Counted from the first letter of the stretch, positions 9,600 to 17,649 are shown. The stretch: DNA of 64,000 nt from Chitinophagaceae bacterium (GCA_016721725.1 JADKHN010000001.1:2000481-2064480), one strand, 5' to 3'. Notes: generated by a model not told the origin, from the sequence alone. Translations and numbers: made by a program.

Positions 9600-10768
9600 T
9601 GCAAAACGCTTCAAAGAACCAGCCCATGCAAACCCGTTTTTTGTTTCCCGATAAGAAACTACTGGTAGCCGCCCTGCTTTATTTTTTGGCAGGCGGCATC
9701 ATTCTTTTCTGGTTCGGCATACAACTGGGCGGTGAAGCGGAAAAATACATCGACAATGCTAATCGCATCATCAATGGACAGGATTTAAGAAACGGGGTGT
9801 TCGGCTTTTTTTACCTGGCCTATTCTCTCGTGGTTGCGGTTTTCATCAAGCTCCAGGTCAACCTGGTCTTTGTTGGGTTACTTCAGCTCTTCCTCTCCTT
9901 TGTGGCGGCCCTGGCCTTGTACAAAGTAGCCTGTCATACCTTTGGGGATAAACGACTGGCTTTTTTCCTGTTCTGCGCCTACCTGCTCTGTTACCCGATC
10001 CAGAAATGGAATTTCTTCCTGTTTTCAGAAAGTCTGCATACCAGTTTGCTGGTGATCGGTATTTATTTTTTACAAAGGGTAACCAGGCATGCCTCTGTTT
10101 CCGCCTGGGCGGTATTCATTTTTTCATTGGCGTTGATCGTCTTTTCCAGGCCGGTAGGAGTCGTTTTCTTACTGGCTGCAACCATGGCATTGGCGGGATG
10201 GTATCTTGCGCAGTCCCAAAGAAAAGTTGCCCTGTTGTTTGTATTCCTTGGAATTGCGGTGGTCATCGGCATGGTCTGTTCACCCCTCGCTTCTTTTGTC
10301 AATCCCGATTCCATTAAACGGATGGAGGTCATTTGCCAGGTGCCGGAAAAAGATCCCGGATCAGCTTATACAGAATTCAACAGGGCCGGATTATACCAGT
10401 CCTTTCGGGTGGTGAATGAGGAAGTGGGGTGGGGGAATTTCATCAGAGCCGGATTACGGAAACTCGGTTCCTTTTACGGCATGTATCGTCCGTATTATAG
10501 CTGGGCGAATAACGGGCTCCTCTTGATCTACCTCCTGTTTTATCCCCTGGCCCTGATCGGGATCTTTTCCAGGCTGAAGGGCCCATTTGGCCTTCTGAAG
10601 GGCTTGTCTGTTTCTTATCTCTTGCTGACCTCCGTGGCCATATTCTTCACCTGTGATGACTGGGCCAACCGCTTCATCAGTCCGGCCTTTCCCTTTATCC
10701 TCATCCTGGCAGCCGGTGGCGCCAAACGGATCTATGACTGGTCCGGGCGCGTATCGGTCCGGTCTTGA
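9599..10768 (+). CDS. Polytopic membrane protein, GT-C-like glycosyltransferase fold
   Basis: A 389-residue protein with about 9-11 hydrophobic helices. After the first helix comes a loop with an acidic motif (GGEAEKYIDNANRI), the position where GT-C enzymes such as the ArnT/PMT group carry the metal/lipid-phosphate binding acid. Near the C terminus is CDDWANRFISPAFPFI, the arrangement seen before the last helices of that group. These enzymes move sugars from polyprenyl phosphates at the outer face of the inner membrane. Start ATG 9599 overlaps the hscA stop by one base. The specific sugar and acceptor cannot be read from the sequence. Confidence 0.55.
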   Translation: MQNASKNQPMQTRFLFPDKKLLVAALLYFLAGGIILFWFGIQLGGEAEKYIDNANRIINGQDLRNGVFGFFYLAYSLVVAVFIKLQVNLVFVGLLQLFLSFVAALALYKVACHTFGDKRLAFFLFCAYLLCYPIQKWNFFLFSESLHTSLLVIGIYFLQRVTRHASVSAWAVFIFSLALIVFSRPVGVVFLLAATMALAGWYLAQSQRKVALLFVFLGIAVVIGMVCSPLASFVNPDSIKRMEVICQVPEKDPGSAYTEFNRAGLYQSFRVVNEEVGWGNFIRAGLRKLGSFYGMYRPYYSWANNGLLLIYLLFYPLALIGIFSRLKGPFGLLKGLSVSYLLLTSVAIFFTCDDWANRFISPAFPFILILAAGGAKRIYDWSGRVSVRS

Positions 10769-10788
10769 CATTTTCCTCTTCTGTACTT

Positions 10789-11979
10789 TCAGCGATAATT
10801 GAATTTCCTTTTTAAATTCATGAAGGGCTTTTCAAAATATGCATAACTCAGGGCTGAAATAAGAAAAGTGGCCAGGAAGCATAACGAAACGGAGACAAAC
10901 GAAGAAGTGTAGCCGGTCAAGCTGGTAAGCAGGTTGCTGATCCGGGGCAAGAGCAGGATGAGCAGGAACCAATGAAAAACATATAAGCTGTAAGAGATCT
11001 TTCCGGTATACACCAGCCATCGGCTGCTGCAGATGAAATTGACCAGCGGATTGTTTTTCTTAACCGCGAAATACAGCCAGGTGCAAAAATGAATTCCCGC
11101 GATGCTGCAACCGAAATTACGCATGAAATATCCCCTCCGTTCAAAGGAATGATCGGCCAGTCCGCAGGCAATGAATGCGATCAGCGTGAGTACCAGGATG
11201 GCCGTAGCTTTCCGGTTGCTGAGCTGTTGCGGCACAAAGCGCAGGAGGCAGTATAAAAAGGCCCCGGAGGCGAAAGCATCCAGCCGGCTGAACGTGTTGT
11301 GAAAATAGGGATAGGGGTGAAGGGATCCCGAAGCATCAATGTGTTGGTTATAGAGTATCCTGAAAACTAAAGAGAAAATGAACGTGAAGCCGCAGAGTAT
11401 CAACAGTTGCCGTTTATTCCGGCAAAGCCAGATCAGGAAGGGCCATGCCAGGTAGATCTGTTCATCGATGGCCAGCGACCAGGTGTGATTGATATGACCT
11501 GCAGGCGGAACCCCCGCATGAATGAAATACCAGTTTTGGGTATAGGTGAGAAAATAGATGATGTTGGATTTGAAATAGGTGAATGCCGATGGATTCACGG
11601 AGATGAAATAGACGTAAAGGGAAAACAGCCCGATCAGCAGGTAATAAAGCGGAAATATCCTCAAGATCCTGCGCATATAGAATTTCCTGAAATAGCCGGG
11701 ATCTTCTTTGGTCTCGATCAAAATCCCGGTGATCAGTAGTCCGGATAGAGCGAAGAGAAGGTCGATGCTGGTCCATAATGCGGAAACCGGGATGAAGGCT
11801 GCGTAATAATGCTGTACCATCACCATCAGGATACCGATGGCCCTCAGGCCGTCCAGGTTCTTGTGGTTGGTATGGGTAATGGCGAATGTTTGCAGCGGGT
11901 GGGATTTTAAGGTCGGGTAATGGAGGATCCCCCAGTTACCGCTATTTTCCGGTTGATGTATTTGCCCAGGATATCCCAT
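10789..11979 (-). CDS. Acyltransferase family 3 (OafA/YrhL-type) membrane protein
   Basis: About 360-396 residues with ten or so hydrophobic helices. The family signature is clear: NLDGLRAIGILMVMVQHYY near the N terminus (conserved histidine), SIDLLFALSGLLITG, then the arginine-rich cytosolic RKFYMRRILRIFPLYY. Members O-acylate envelope sugars or lipids. The only ATG ahead of the conserved region (11979) puts 73 bases inside the 3' end of ribE. A non-ATG start between 11907 and 11860 is possible (no GTG/TTG is in frame; ATT or CTG would be needed), so the start is uncertain. It follows ribE on the same strand and is probably co-transcribed. Confidence 0.85.
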   Translation of the reverse strand: MGYPGQIHQPENSGNWGILHYPTLKSHPLQTFAITHTNHKNLDGLRAIGILMVMVQHYYAAFIPVSALWTSIDLLFALSGLLITGILIETKEDPGYFRKFYMRRILRIFPLYYLLIGLFSLYVYFISVNPSAFTYFKSNIIYFLTYTQNWYFIHAGVPPAGHINHTWSLAIDEQIYLAWPFLIWLCRNKRQLLILCGFTFIFSLVFRILYNQHIDASGSLHPYPYFHNTFSRLDAFASGAFLYCLLRFVPQQLSNRKATAILVLTLIAFIACGLADHSFERRGYFMRNFGCSIAGIHFCTWLYFAVKKNNPLVNFICSSRWLVYTGKISYSLYVFHWFLLILLLPRISNLLTSLTGYTSSFVSVSLCFLATFLISALSYAYFEKPFMNLKRKFNYR

Positions 11980-12518
11980 TCGATATTGACCCGGTCTCCT
12001 TTGCTTATGCGGTTCATATTGGTGTGCTCATAGGTGAACGGGATGATGGCGACAGTGAAATGATCGGGATCCAGGTCAAAGCAGGTCAGACTGATTCCAT
12101 TGAGGCAAACCGATCCTTTTTCGATCACCAGCGCTGCAAATTCGGGCGGGAACCGGAACCGGTACTCCCAGCTGCCATCTTTTTCCTTTATGTCCACACA
12201 GGTGGCGGTGCAGTCCACATGGCCCTGAACGATATGACCATCGATCCTGCCATTCATGGGCAGGCATCGTTCCAGGTTGATCAGGTCCCCCTTGGTCCAA
12301 TCCCCCAGGTTGGTCTTAAGCAGGGTTTCATAAATGGCGGTGACCCGGTGCATGCCATCCCGGGTCTCTTCAACGGTAAGGCAAACGCCGTTATGGCTTA
12401 GGCTCTGGTCGACCCTTAATTGGCCTGAAAGGGGGGAATGGATCCAGAATGACCTGTTTCCGCCGTCATCAATGACCTGGGAAACAGTGCCGGTGGCTTC
12501 TATGATGCCTGTGAACAT
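11907..12518 (-). CDS. ribE: Riboflavin synthase, alpha chain
   Basis: A 203-residue protein with the diagnostic start MFTGIIEATGTV and two tandem lumazine-binding barrels. The first has SLSHNGVCLTVEE, and the second has HIVQGHVDCTA and KGSVCLNGISLTC. It converts two molecules of 6,7-dimethyl-8-ribityllumazine into riboflavin and the pyrimidine precursor, as a trimer in the cytoplasm. The C terminus (ITRP) overlaps the longest form of the acyltransferase frame. No FMN riboswitch was found upstream; the 115 bases to rpsU hold the oppositely directed rpsU promoter. Confidence 0.96.
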   Translation of the reverse strand: MFTGIIEATGTVSQVIDDGGNRSFWIHSPLSGQLRVDQSLSHNGVCLTVEETRDGMHRVTAIYETLLKTNLGDWTKGDLINLERCLPMNGRIDGHIVQGHVDCTATCVDIKEKDGSWEYRFRFPPEFAALVIEKGSVCLNGISLTCFDLDPDHFTVAIIPFTYEHTNMNRISKGDRVNIEWDILGKYINRKIAVTGGSSITRP

Positions 12519-12570
12519 GGGTCAAATTTCGGAATTTGTTACCAGATTTTCATTTTTTAAATATTTCTGT

Positions 12571-12578
12571 TATCTTTG
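12571..12578 (+). promoter_or_regulatory. -7 box (TATCTTTG) for rpsU
   Basis: TATCTTTG fits TAnnTTTG and lies 56 bases ahead of the rpsU start, in an AT-rich stretch between the divergent ribE and rpsU genes. Confidence 0.65.
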
Positions 12579-12614
12579 CGGCCCCTGACCGTTCAGCGGC
12601 AGGTATTGATCACC

Positions 12615-12623
12615 AAAGGAGGT
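12615..12623 (+). promoter_or_regulatory. Extended Shine-Dalgarno of rpsU (AAAGGAGGT)
   Basis: A nine-base perfect complement of the 16S rRNA 3' end, 10 bases before ATG. Other genes in this window lack such a site, as is normal for Bacteroidota, where bS21 helps to hide the anti-Shine-Dalgarno. A strong site in front of the gene for bS21 itself fits the published autoregulation model, in which ribosomes short of bS21 translate rpsU. Confidence 0.85.
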
Positions 12624-12633
12624 ATAAAATCAT

Positions 12634-12828
12634 ATGTTAATCATCGATTCAAAAGATTGCGAAAACATCGACAAGGCGCTTAAGAAGTACAAGAAGAAAT
12701 TTGAAAAGAGCAAGGTCTTGTTGCAATTAAGGGCACGCCAGGCTTTCATCAAACCTTCGATCAAGCGCAGGGGCGAAGTATTGAAAGCTGTGTATAAGCA
12801 ACAACTGGCCACCGGTAAATTCGACTAG
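12634..12828 (+). CDS. rpsU: Ribosomal protein bS21
   Basis: A 64-residue, lysine/arginine-rich protein. ENIDKALKKYKKKFEKSKV followed by LRARQAFIKPSIKRR is typical of the Bacteroidota form of bS21. It binds the small subunit near the 3' end of 16S rRNA and in this phylum takes part in masking the anti-Shine-Dalgarno. It has its own promoter, strong Shine-Dalgarno and terminator, so it is a single-gene unit. Confidence 0.95.
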   Translation: MLIIDSKDCENIDKALKKYKKKFEKSKVLLQLRARQAFIKPSIKRRGEVLKAVYKQQLATGKFD

Positions 12829-12854
12829 AAGCTTCCGGTCAGAAATATACTGAA

Positions 12855-12894
12855 CTGATATCCGGTTACATTAACTTTGGATATCAGTTTTTTT
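12855..12894 (+). terminator. rpsU terminator, with a -7-like box in its loop
   Basis: CTGATATCC (12855-12863) and GGATATCAG (12879-12887) pair perfectly, followed by seven T (12888-12894). The ATG of the recombinase comes directly after the T run. TAACTTTG (12872-12879) in the loop matches TAnnTTTG and would start transcripts at about the T run, so the terminator of one gene may carry the promoter of the next. Confidence 0.88.
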
Positions 12895-13797
12895 ATGCCT
12901 CCAACTGAAGCAACCGTCATATCCGAATTCCTGGATTACCTGAAATTCCAGAAAAGGTATTCGGCCCATACCGTTGTTTCCTATCAAAACGACCTCATTT
13001 CCTTTTTCGATTTCCTCTCCTTACAATATGGTGAAACGCCATTGGCGGATATCAAGGCCACTTATATCAGGACTTGGCTGGCCGGGCTCAGGCAGGAGGG
13101 ACTGGAGTCCAAATCGGTCGCCCGGAAGATCTCCGCGCTGAGATCCTTCTTCAAGTACCAGTTGAAACAGGAACGCATCCAGGCCAGCCCGATGTCCACC
13201 ATCAGTTCGCCTAAACTGAATAAAAGGCTTCCCCGTTTTGTGGAAAAAGAGGACATCAGCACCTTATTGCAGCAAGTGGAGTTCCCGGATACCTGGGATG
13301 GGCTGACACAGCAACTGCTGATCCGCCTGTTTTATCATACCGGGATCCGGCAAGCCGAGCTGGTGGGGCTGAAAGAAGGGCATATAGATGTGCATCACCG
13401 TTCCGTGAAAGTACTGGGCAAGGGGAACAAGGAAAGGATCATTCCGGTGAATTCCGAGCTGGTGGGCGAATTAACGGCCTATATGGCCGAAAAAAGGAAG
13501 CAATTGCCCGATTTCGATCCCGGCTATCTTTTCGTCAATGCCCGGGGCAAGAAGTTGTATCCCGCTTATGTCTACCGGGCGGTGAAGGCTTACCTCGGCC
13601 TGGTGACCACCATCGACAAGAAAAGTCCACACGTTTTACGGCATACTTTCGCCACCCACCTGATGAATAACGGGGCCGATCTGAATGCCGTGAAGGAGTT
13701 GCTGGGCCATAGCAGCCTGGCGGCCACACAGGTCTATACCCATAATACGATCGAAAAGCTGAAGGATATATACCAGAAAGCCCATCCAAAAGCCTGA
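12895..13797 (+). CDS. xerC: Tyrosine recombinase XerC/XerD type
   Basis: A 300-residue two-domain recombinase: an N-terminal core-binding (SAM-like) domain at about residues 5-90 and a catalytic domain with the complete set of active residues. These are Arg in YHTGIRQAELV, Lys in GKGNKERII, His-x-x-Arg in HVLRHTFATHL, His in LGHSSLAATQ and Tyr in VYTHNT. ATG 12895 is chosen because a TTG start at 12877 would lie in the rpsU terminator stem. Xer recombinases resolve chromosome dimers at dif. No dif-like site was recognised nearby, and XerC cannot be firmly told from XerD here. Confidence 0.88.
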   Translation: MPPTEATVISEFLDYLKFQKRYSAHTVVSYQNDLISFFDFLSLQYGETPLADIKATYIRTWLAGLRQEGLESKSVARKISALRSFFKYQLKQERIQASPMSTISSPKLNKRLPRFVEKEDISTLLQQVEFPDTWDGLTQQLLIRLFYHTGIRQAELVGLKEGHIDVHHRSVKVLGKGNKERIIPVNSELVGELTAYMAEKRKQLPDFDPGYLFVNARGKKLYPAYVYRAVKAYLGLVTTIDKKSPHVLRHTFATHLMNNGADLNAVKELLGHSSLAATQVYTHNTIEKLKDIYQKAHPKA

Positions 13798-13806
13798 TAG
13801 CCTTGC

Positions 13807-13857
13807 CGGTAAGCCCGTTCAGGGGGCCGGGCCGGGAGAAAAATTACCGTTTTTTTA
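13807..13857 (+). terminator. Probable terminator after the Xer recombinase
   Basis: The outer arms CGGTAA (13807-13812) and TTACCG (13844-13849) enclose a GC-rich inner hairpin and are followed by eight T. The large internal loop lowers confidence. Between here and 14005 I see only AT-rich leader DNA. Confidence 0.5.
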
Positions 13858-14005
13858 CATAATTTTTTTTTGGAAGAACCGTTTCATAGTGTAACTTCAT
13901 TACAACATTCCATTGCAATGTTTAACCAACCTAAACTAAGCCTATGACCTGACCCCGCTGCTAAGTTCTTTTCCATAATTTTTCACCGATTAAAAAAACT
14001 GAAGT

Positions 14006-14305
14006 ATGAACGTAAACATTCAAACGGTGCATTTTGATGCAGATTCTAAATTGGTATCCTATATTGAAAAAAAACTCACCAAATTACCCCAGTTCCACGA
14101 AAAGATCACCAAAGTGGATGTCTATCTGAAACTCGACAATGTGGTCCATACCATCAAAGACAAGGTAGCCGAGATCAAGGTACAGGTTCCGCGATATGAA
14201 TTTTTCGTCAAGCAGTCCTCCAAGTCTTTTGAAGAAAGTTTCGATACCGCTTTGGACGCCCTGATCATCCAGATCAAACGTAAAAAAGCCAAGCTGGCAG
14301 CATAG
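14006..14305 (+). CDS. hpf: Ribosome hibernation promoting factor / RaiA
   Basis: A 99-residue single-domain protein (short HPF form). It has the fold pattern VQTVHFDADSKLVSYIEKKLTKL, then DVYLKLDN, AEIKVQV and a basic C-terminal helix (ALDALIIQIKRKKAK). It binds the decoding centre of idle 30S subunits and blocks translation or promotes 100S dimers in slow growth. The long C-terminal dimerisation domain of long HPF is absent. It forms its own transcription unit with a strong terminator. Confidence 0.9.
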   Translation: MNVNIQTVHFDADSKLVSYIEKKLTKLPQFHEKITKVDVYLKLDNVVHTIKDKVAEIKVQVPRYEFFVKQSSKSFEESFDTALDALIIQIKRKKAKLAA

Positions 14306-14326
14306 TTCCGCAGCTTAAAATAACAG

Positions 14327-14357
14327 GTCCCCCGCTAATCGGGGGACTTTTCTTTTT
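14327..14357 (+). terminator. hpf terminator
   Basis: GTCCCCC (14327-14333) pairs with GGGGGAC (14341-14347) around a seven-base loop, then TTTTCTTTTT. Confidence 0.92.
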
Positions 14358-14407
14358 CCGTTATTCACATTTTAGAAATCCCGTGTAAAAAAATCCCAGC
14401 CAAAGTT

Positions 14408-14436
14408 TTTGTATTAACCATTTTCTCTTACCTTTG
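14408..14436 (+). promoter_or_regulatory. Promoter of the tRNA-tuf unit
   Basis: A TTTG -33 element (14408-14411) and TACCTTTG -7 box (14429-14436) are 17 bases apart. The start region reads CCTTCCCAAAAAA, nearly the same as after the rplK and tRNA-Asp promoters. The 264 bases from here to the first tRNA contain no credible gene, only a small CCCGAA/TTCGGG hairpin near 14668. Confidence 0.75.
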
Positions 14437-14700
14437 CCTTCCCAAAAAATAGGGGTTTCTTCGCATGTCTGCTATTTGAGGGAAGTTCTTTTAACAACAA
14501 ACCGGATCGGCTCAGCAACAGGGATAGATTGGCTTGCCTTGTCACCATTCATTTTATGGCAGACAGCAAGAACTTCAGTCCCCCTGGCAGGCTGGATTAG
14601 TTTTACCGGTGGTTATTGAGTTTGCGATATTTTTTGCTTCGCGGGACGAGAAGGAAAAAATCAAGGTCCCGAAGCATTTCGGGATAGAGCAGTTGAACAG

Positions 14701-14773
14701 GCCGAAGTAGCTCAGTTGGTAGAGCAACTGATTTGTAATCAGTAGGTCGGGGGTTCGACTCCCTTCTTCGGCT
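14701..14773 (+). tRNA. tRNA-Thr (anticodon TGT)
   Basis: Acceptor arms GCCGAAG and CTTCGGC pair fully; anticodon stem CTGAT/ATCAG encloses the loop TTTGTAA; the T arm has GTTCGACTC. CCA is not encoded. It is the first of four tRNAs ahead of tuf, the usual Bacteroidota order. Confidence 0.97.
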
Positions 14774-14781
14774 CTTAATTT

Positions 14782-14864
<83 letters not shown>

Positions 14865-14963
14865 CAGTTCTTTAAAAGGTTGAAAAGGTTTAAGGATTGA
14901 AAAGGTTTAAAGGTTGGCTTTATGCTGAAACCTTTAATTACTTTAAACGATTAAACGTAATAA

Positions 14964-15036
14964 GCGGAAGTAGCTCATTTGGTAGAGCGGTAGCCTTCCA
15001 AGCTTCAGGTGGCCGGTTCGAGCCCGGTCTTCCGCT
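14964..15036 (+). tRNA. tRNA-Gly (anticodon TCC)
   Basis: Acceptor arms GCGGAAG and CTTCCGC pair fully. The anticodon loop is CTTCCAA in the stem GTAGC/GCTTC, which has one T-T mismatch. The T arm has GTTCGAGCC. The 99 bases before it hold imperfect repeats of GGTTTAA-type units. Confidence 0.94.
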
Positions 15037-15040
15037 CATT

Positions 15041-15120
15041 TCAGTTCGCAGCCTGCAGTTCGCAGTCTGCAGCATGTGCACTTTGCTAACTGCCGACTGC
15101 TGACTGGAAACTGCCAACTG
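15041..15120. repeat. Imperfect 7-8 base tandem repeats between tRNA-Gly and tRNA-Thr
   Basis: The stretch is built from variants of CAGTTCGCAG, CTGCAG and AACTGCCGACTG. The same CTGCCAACTG type of repeat recurs at 38781-38804 and 38881-39090, so it is a dispersed low-complexity family and not part of a tRNA. Confidence 0.7.
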
Positions 15121-15127
15121 GGTTTAT

Positions 15128-15199
<72 letters not shown>

Positions 15200-15279
15200 C
15201 TTGATCTTAAATTTATAGTCCATGGTTTACAGACTTAAAATGAGAACCGATTTTCAAAACAAATATTAAAATTTAAACA

Positions 15280-16467
15280 ATGGCAAAAGAATCTTTCAAG
15301 AGGGATAAACCCCATCTTAACGTTGGTACTATCGGTCACGTGGATCATGGTAAAACAACACTTACAGCCGCTATAACCGATGTTTTGTCAAAAAGAGGTT
15401 TAGCGGAGAAAAAAAATTACGATGATATTGATGGCGCTCCTGAAGAAAAAGAAAGGGGTATCACCATTAATACCGCTCACGTGGAGTATGCCACCAATAC
15501 CCGTCACTATGCGCACGTGGATTGTCCGGGTCACGCGGATTATGTGAAGAACATGATCACCGGTGCCGCCCAGATGGACGGTGCGATCCTGGTTGTTGCC
15601 GCTACGGATGGTCCGATGCCGCAGACCAAGGAGCACATCCTCCTGGCCCGCCAGGTAGGTGTACCTAAGATCGTTGTTTTCATGAACAAAGTAGACCTGG
15701 TCGATGATCCTGAATTGCTCGAACTGGTTGAAATGGAGATCCGTGAACTGCTTTCTTCCTATGGTTTCGACGGTGATAATACACCGATCATCCAGGGTTC
15801 TGCTACCGGCGCATTGGCTGGCGAAGAAAAATGGGTGGCTAAGATCAATGAACTGATGGATGCGGTTGACAGCTTTATTCCTTTGCCTCCGCGCCTGGTT
15901 GACCAGCCGTTCCTGATGAGTGTTGAGGACGTATTCTCGATCACGGGTCGTGGTACTGTTGCAACTGGCCGTATCGAAAGGGGCCGCGTAAAAGTGGGTG
16001 AAGCCATCGAGATCGTTGGTCTGATGGAAAAACCACTGTCTACCACCTGTACCGGTGTTGAGATGTTCAAGAAACTCCTCGACGAAGGCGAAGCCGGTGA
16101 TAACGCAGGTCTGCTGTTGCGTGGTATTGAAAAGAACCAGATCCGTCGTGGTATGGTGCTTTGCAAGCCGGGTTCCATCACTCCGCACACCGAGTTCAAG
16201 GGTGAAGTTTACGTATTGAGCAAGGAAGAAGGCGGACGTCACACTCCGTTCTTCAATAAATATCGTCCCCAGTTCTATTTCCGTACAACGGACGTTACAG
16301 GAGAAGTGACCCTGAACGCCGGTACTGAGATGGTGATGCCGGGTGATAACACCAACCTGCAGGTGACCCTCATCCAGCCCATCGCTATGGAGAAAGGATT
16401 GAAGTTCGCTATTCGTGAAGGTGGCCGTACCGTAGGTGCCGGTCAGGTGACTGAGATCATTAAGTAG
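15280..16467 (+). CDS. tuf: Translation elongation factor Tu
   Basis: A 395-residue GTPase with all EF-Tu signatures: P-loop GHVDHGKTT, the effector stretch EERGITINTAHVEY, DCPGHADYV, NKVD, then the two beta-barrel domains ending in EGGRTVGAGQVTEI. It delivers aminoacyl-tRNA to the ribosome. The position behind four tRNAs and ahead of tRNA-Trp, secE and nusG is the conserved arrangement for the phylum. The ATG at 15280 has no Shine-Dalgarno and an A-rich leader, normal for highly expressed Bacteroidota genes. Confidence 0.99.
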   Translation: MAKESFKRDKPHLNVGTIGHVDHGKTTLTAAITDVLSKRGLAEKKNYDDIDGAPEEKERGITINTAHVEYATNTRHYAHVDCPGHADYVKNMITGAAQMDGAILVVAATDGPMPQTKEHILLARQVGVPKIVVFMNKVDLVDDPELLELVEMEIRELLSSYGFDGDNTPIIQGSATGALAGEEKWVAKINELMDAVDSFIPLPPRLVDQPFLMSVEDVFSITGRGTVATGRIERGRVKVGEAIEIVGLMEKPLSTTCTGVEMFKKLLDEGEAGDNAGLLLRGIEKNQIRRGMVLCKPGSITPHTEFKGEVYVLSKEEGGRHTPFFNKYRPQFYFRTTDVTGEVTLNAGTEMVMPGDNTNLQVTLIQPIAMEKGLKFAIREGGRTVGAGQVTEIIK

Positions 16468-16499
16468 AAGCCCCCTAAATCCCCCGAAGGGGGGACTTT
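16468..16499. repeat. Palindromic dispersed repeat after tuf
   Basis: Immediately after the tuf stop codon lies AAGCCCCCTAAATCCCCC, a GAA loop and GGGGGGACTT. It is the reverse complement of the family seen inside island genes at 47297, 47801 and 47899. The arms could also serve as a terminator-like hairpin for tuf. Confidence 0.8.
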
Positions 16500-16514
16500 G
16501 CGGAAGCTTTTCCA

Positions 16515-16522
16515 TATCTTTG
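16515..16522 (+). promoter_or_regulatory. -7 box (TATCTTTG) for tRNA-Trp-secE-nusG
   Basis: TATCTTTG lies between the tuf 3' repeat and the second palindromic repeat. A TTTG at 16497-16500 is only 14 bases upstream, so the -33 element is doubtful. Confidence 0.5.
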
Positions 16523-16590
16523 CAAAGTACTTAGGCGGTAAGCTTAGGTACTTTGCTTTTTAAAAGCTCTTATTAATATCATACTCTTTG

Positions 16591-16623
16591 AAGCCCCTCC
16601 TTCGGAGGGGTTTGGGGAGGCTT
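16591..16623. repeat. Second copy of the palindromic repeat, before tRNA-Trp
   Basis: AAGCCCCTCC, TTCG, GGAGGGG, then TTTGGGGAGGCTT: the forward orientation of the same family with a stable TTCG tetraloop. It ends one base before the tRNA-Trp acceptor stem. Confidence 0.8.
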
Positions 16624-16624
16624 T

Positions 16625-16695
16625 ACGGGCATGGTGCAACGGTAGCATACGGGTCTCCAAAACCTTTGATCTGGGTTCGAATCCTAGTGCCCGTG
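16625..16695 (+). tRNA. tRNA-Trp (anticodon CCA)
   Basis: Acceptor arms ACGGGCA and TGCCCGT pair fully. The anticodon loop is CTCCAAA, the T arm GTTCGAATC, and the discriminator base is G as required for tRNA-Trp. The 111 bases to secE consist of GGTTTAA/TTAAACG-type imperfect inverted repeats. Confidence 0.96.
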
Positions 16696-16806
16696 CTGAT
16701 AATGGTTGGATGGTTTAATGGTTGAAATGGTTTAAGGGTTCATCTGAACCTGCGATCCCAACCTTTAACGAGTTAAACGTTTTAAACGACTTAAACGATT
16801 CTGAAA

Positions 16807-17004
16807 ATGAACAAGTTAACCGCATACGTCAGGGACTCTTACAAGGAGTTGGTTCAAAAGGTCACCTGGCCAAGTTTTGAACAACTGACACAATCTACGA
16901 TGATCGTCCTGGGCGCAACCCTCGTGATCACGGCCATGGTTTGGGTCATGGATTTCGCTTCCAACAACGCCCTGAAATTTATTTACTCTTTATTTAAAGG
17001 TTAA
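16807..17004 (+). CDS. secE: Preprotein translocase subunit SecE
   Basis: A 65-residue short SecE: an amphipathic N-terminal helix with the conserved ELVQKVTWPSFEQL motif, then one membrane helix (TMIVLGATLVITAMVWVMDF). It stabilises SecY in the translocon. nusG follows after two bases, as in nearly all bacteria. Confidence 0.95.
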   Translation: MNKLTAYVRDSYKELVQKVTWPSFEQLTQSTMIVLGATLVITAMVWVMDFASNNALKFIYSLFKG

Positions 17005-17006
17005 TC

Positions 17007-17612
17007 ATGGAAGAAACGACGCCCATTGTGGAAAAGCTGGAAAAGCCGGAGAAGGAAAGCAAATGGTATGTGCTTCGCGTGGTCAGCGGTAAAGAACGCA
17101 AGATCAAGGAATACCTCGATAAGGATATCGTGCGGAATGGCTGGAGCAATGTCGTGAAGCAGGTCTTCCTGCCGGTGGAAAAAGTGTACAAGGTGGTGAA
17201 CGGGAAAAAAGTGATGCGGGAGCGTAACTTCTACCCCGGCTATATCATGATCGAAGTGGCCGACGGAAAACTCAACGACGATATGATCCAGTCGATGAGC
17301 AATATCAGCAACGTGATGCACTTTCTCACCGATGGAAAAGGTTCCAAGGGCAATATCATCTCCCTCCGCAAGGCCGAAGTGAACAAGATGCTCGGCAAAG
17401 TGGACGAAATGAGCGATGCCGGCGGTATCACCATGAGCGAACCGTTCATCATCGGGGAGACCATCAAGATCATCGACGGGCCTTTCAATGACTTTAACGG
17501 TGTCATTGAAGAAGTGAACGATGAGAAGAAGAAATTGAAAGTGCAGGTGAAGATCTTCGGAAGGGCTACACCGGTGGAACTGAGTTATATGCAGGTGGAG
17601 AAAATATCCTGA
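17007..17612 (+). CDS. nusG: Transcription termination/antitermination factor NusG
   Basis: A 201-residue protein with an NGN domain (KWYVLRVVSGKERKIKEYL, then ERNFYPGYIMIEV at about residue 74) and a C-terminal KOW domain (FIIGETIKIIDGPFNDFNG) joined by a linker. It binds RNA polymerase and connects to Rho or ribosomal S10. It is co-transcribed with secE, and the DUF4920 gene follows after 37 bases. Confidence 0.96.
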   Translation: MEETTPIVEKLEKPEKESKWYVLRVVSGKERKIKEYLDKDIVRNGWSNVVKQVFLPVEKVYKVVNGKKVMRERNFYPGYIMIEVADGKLNDDMIQSMSNISNVMHFLTDGKGSKGNIISLRKAEVNKMLGKVDEMSDAGGITMSEPFIIGETIKIIDGPFNDFNGVIEEVNDEKKKLKVQVKIFGRATPVELSYMQVEKIS

Positions 17613-17649
17613 TCAGTAAACCCGCTTCAATCTATTTAAAAATTTACAT

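Noticed and set aside
12877..12894. TTG start giving six extra residues on the Xer recombinase
   Set aside because: It would lie in the right arm and T run of the rpsU terminator; ATG 12895 is the better start.
14434..14619. 61-codon plus-strand frame in the tRNA-tuf leader
   Set aside because: It begins at the transcription start, has no homology that I recognise and ends before the first tRNA; most likely chance.
15400..16515. 371-codon frame antisense to tuf
   Set aside because: Codon bias of highly expressed genes often leaves the complementary frame open; no family resemblance.
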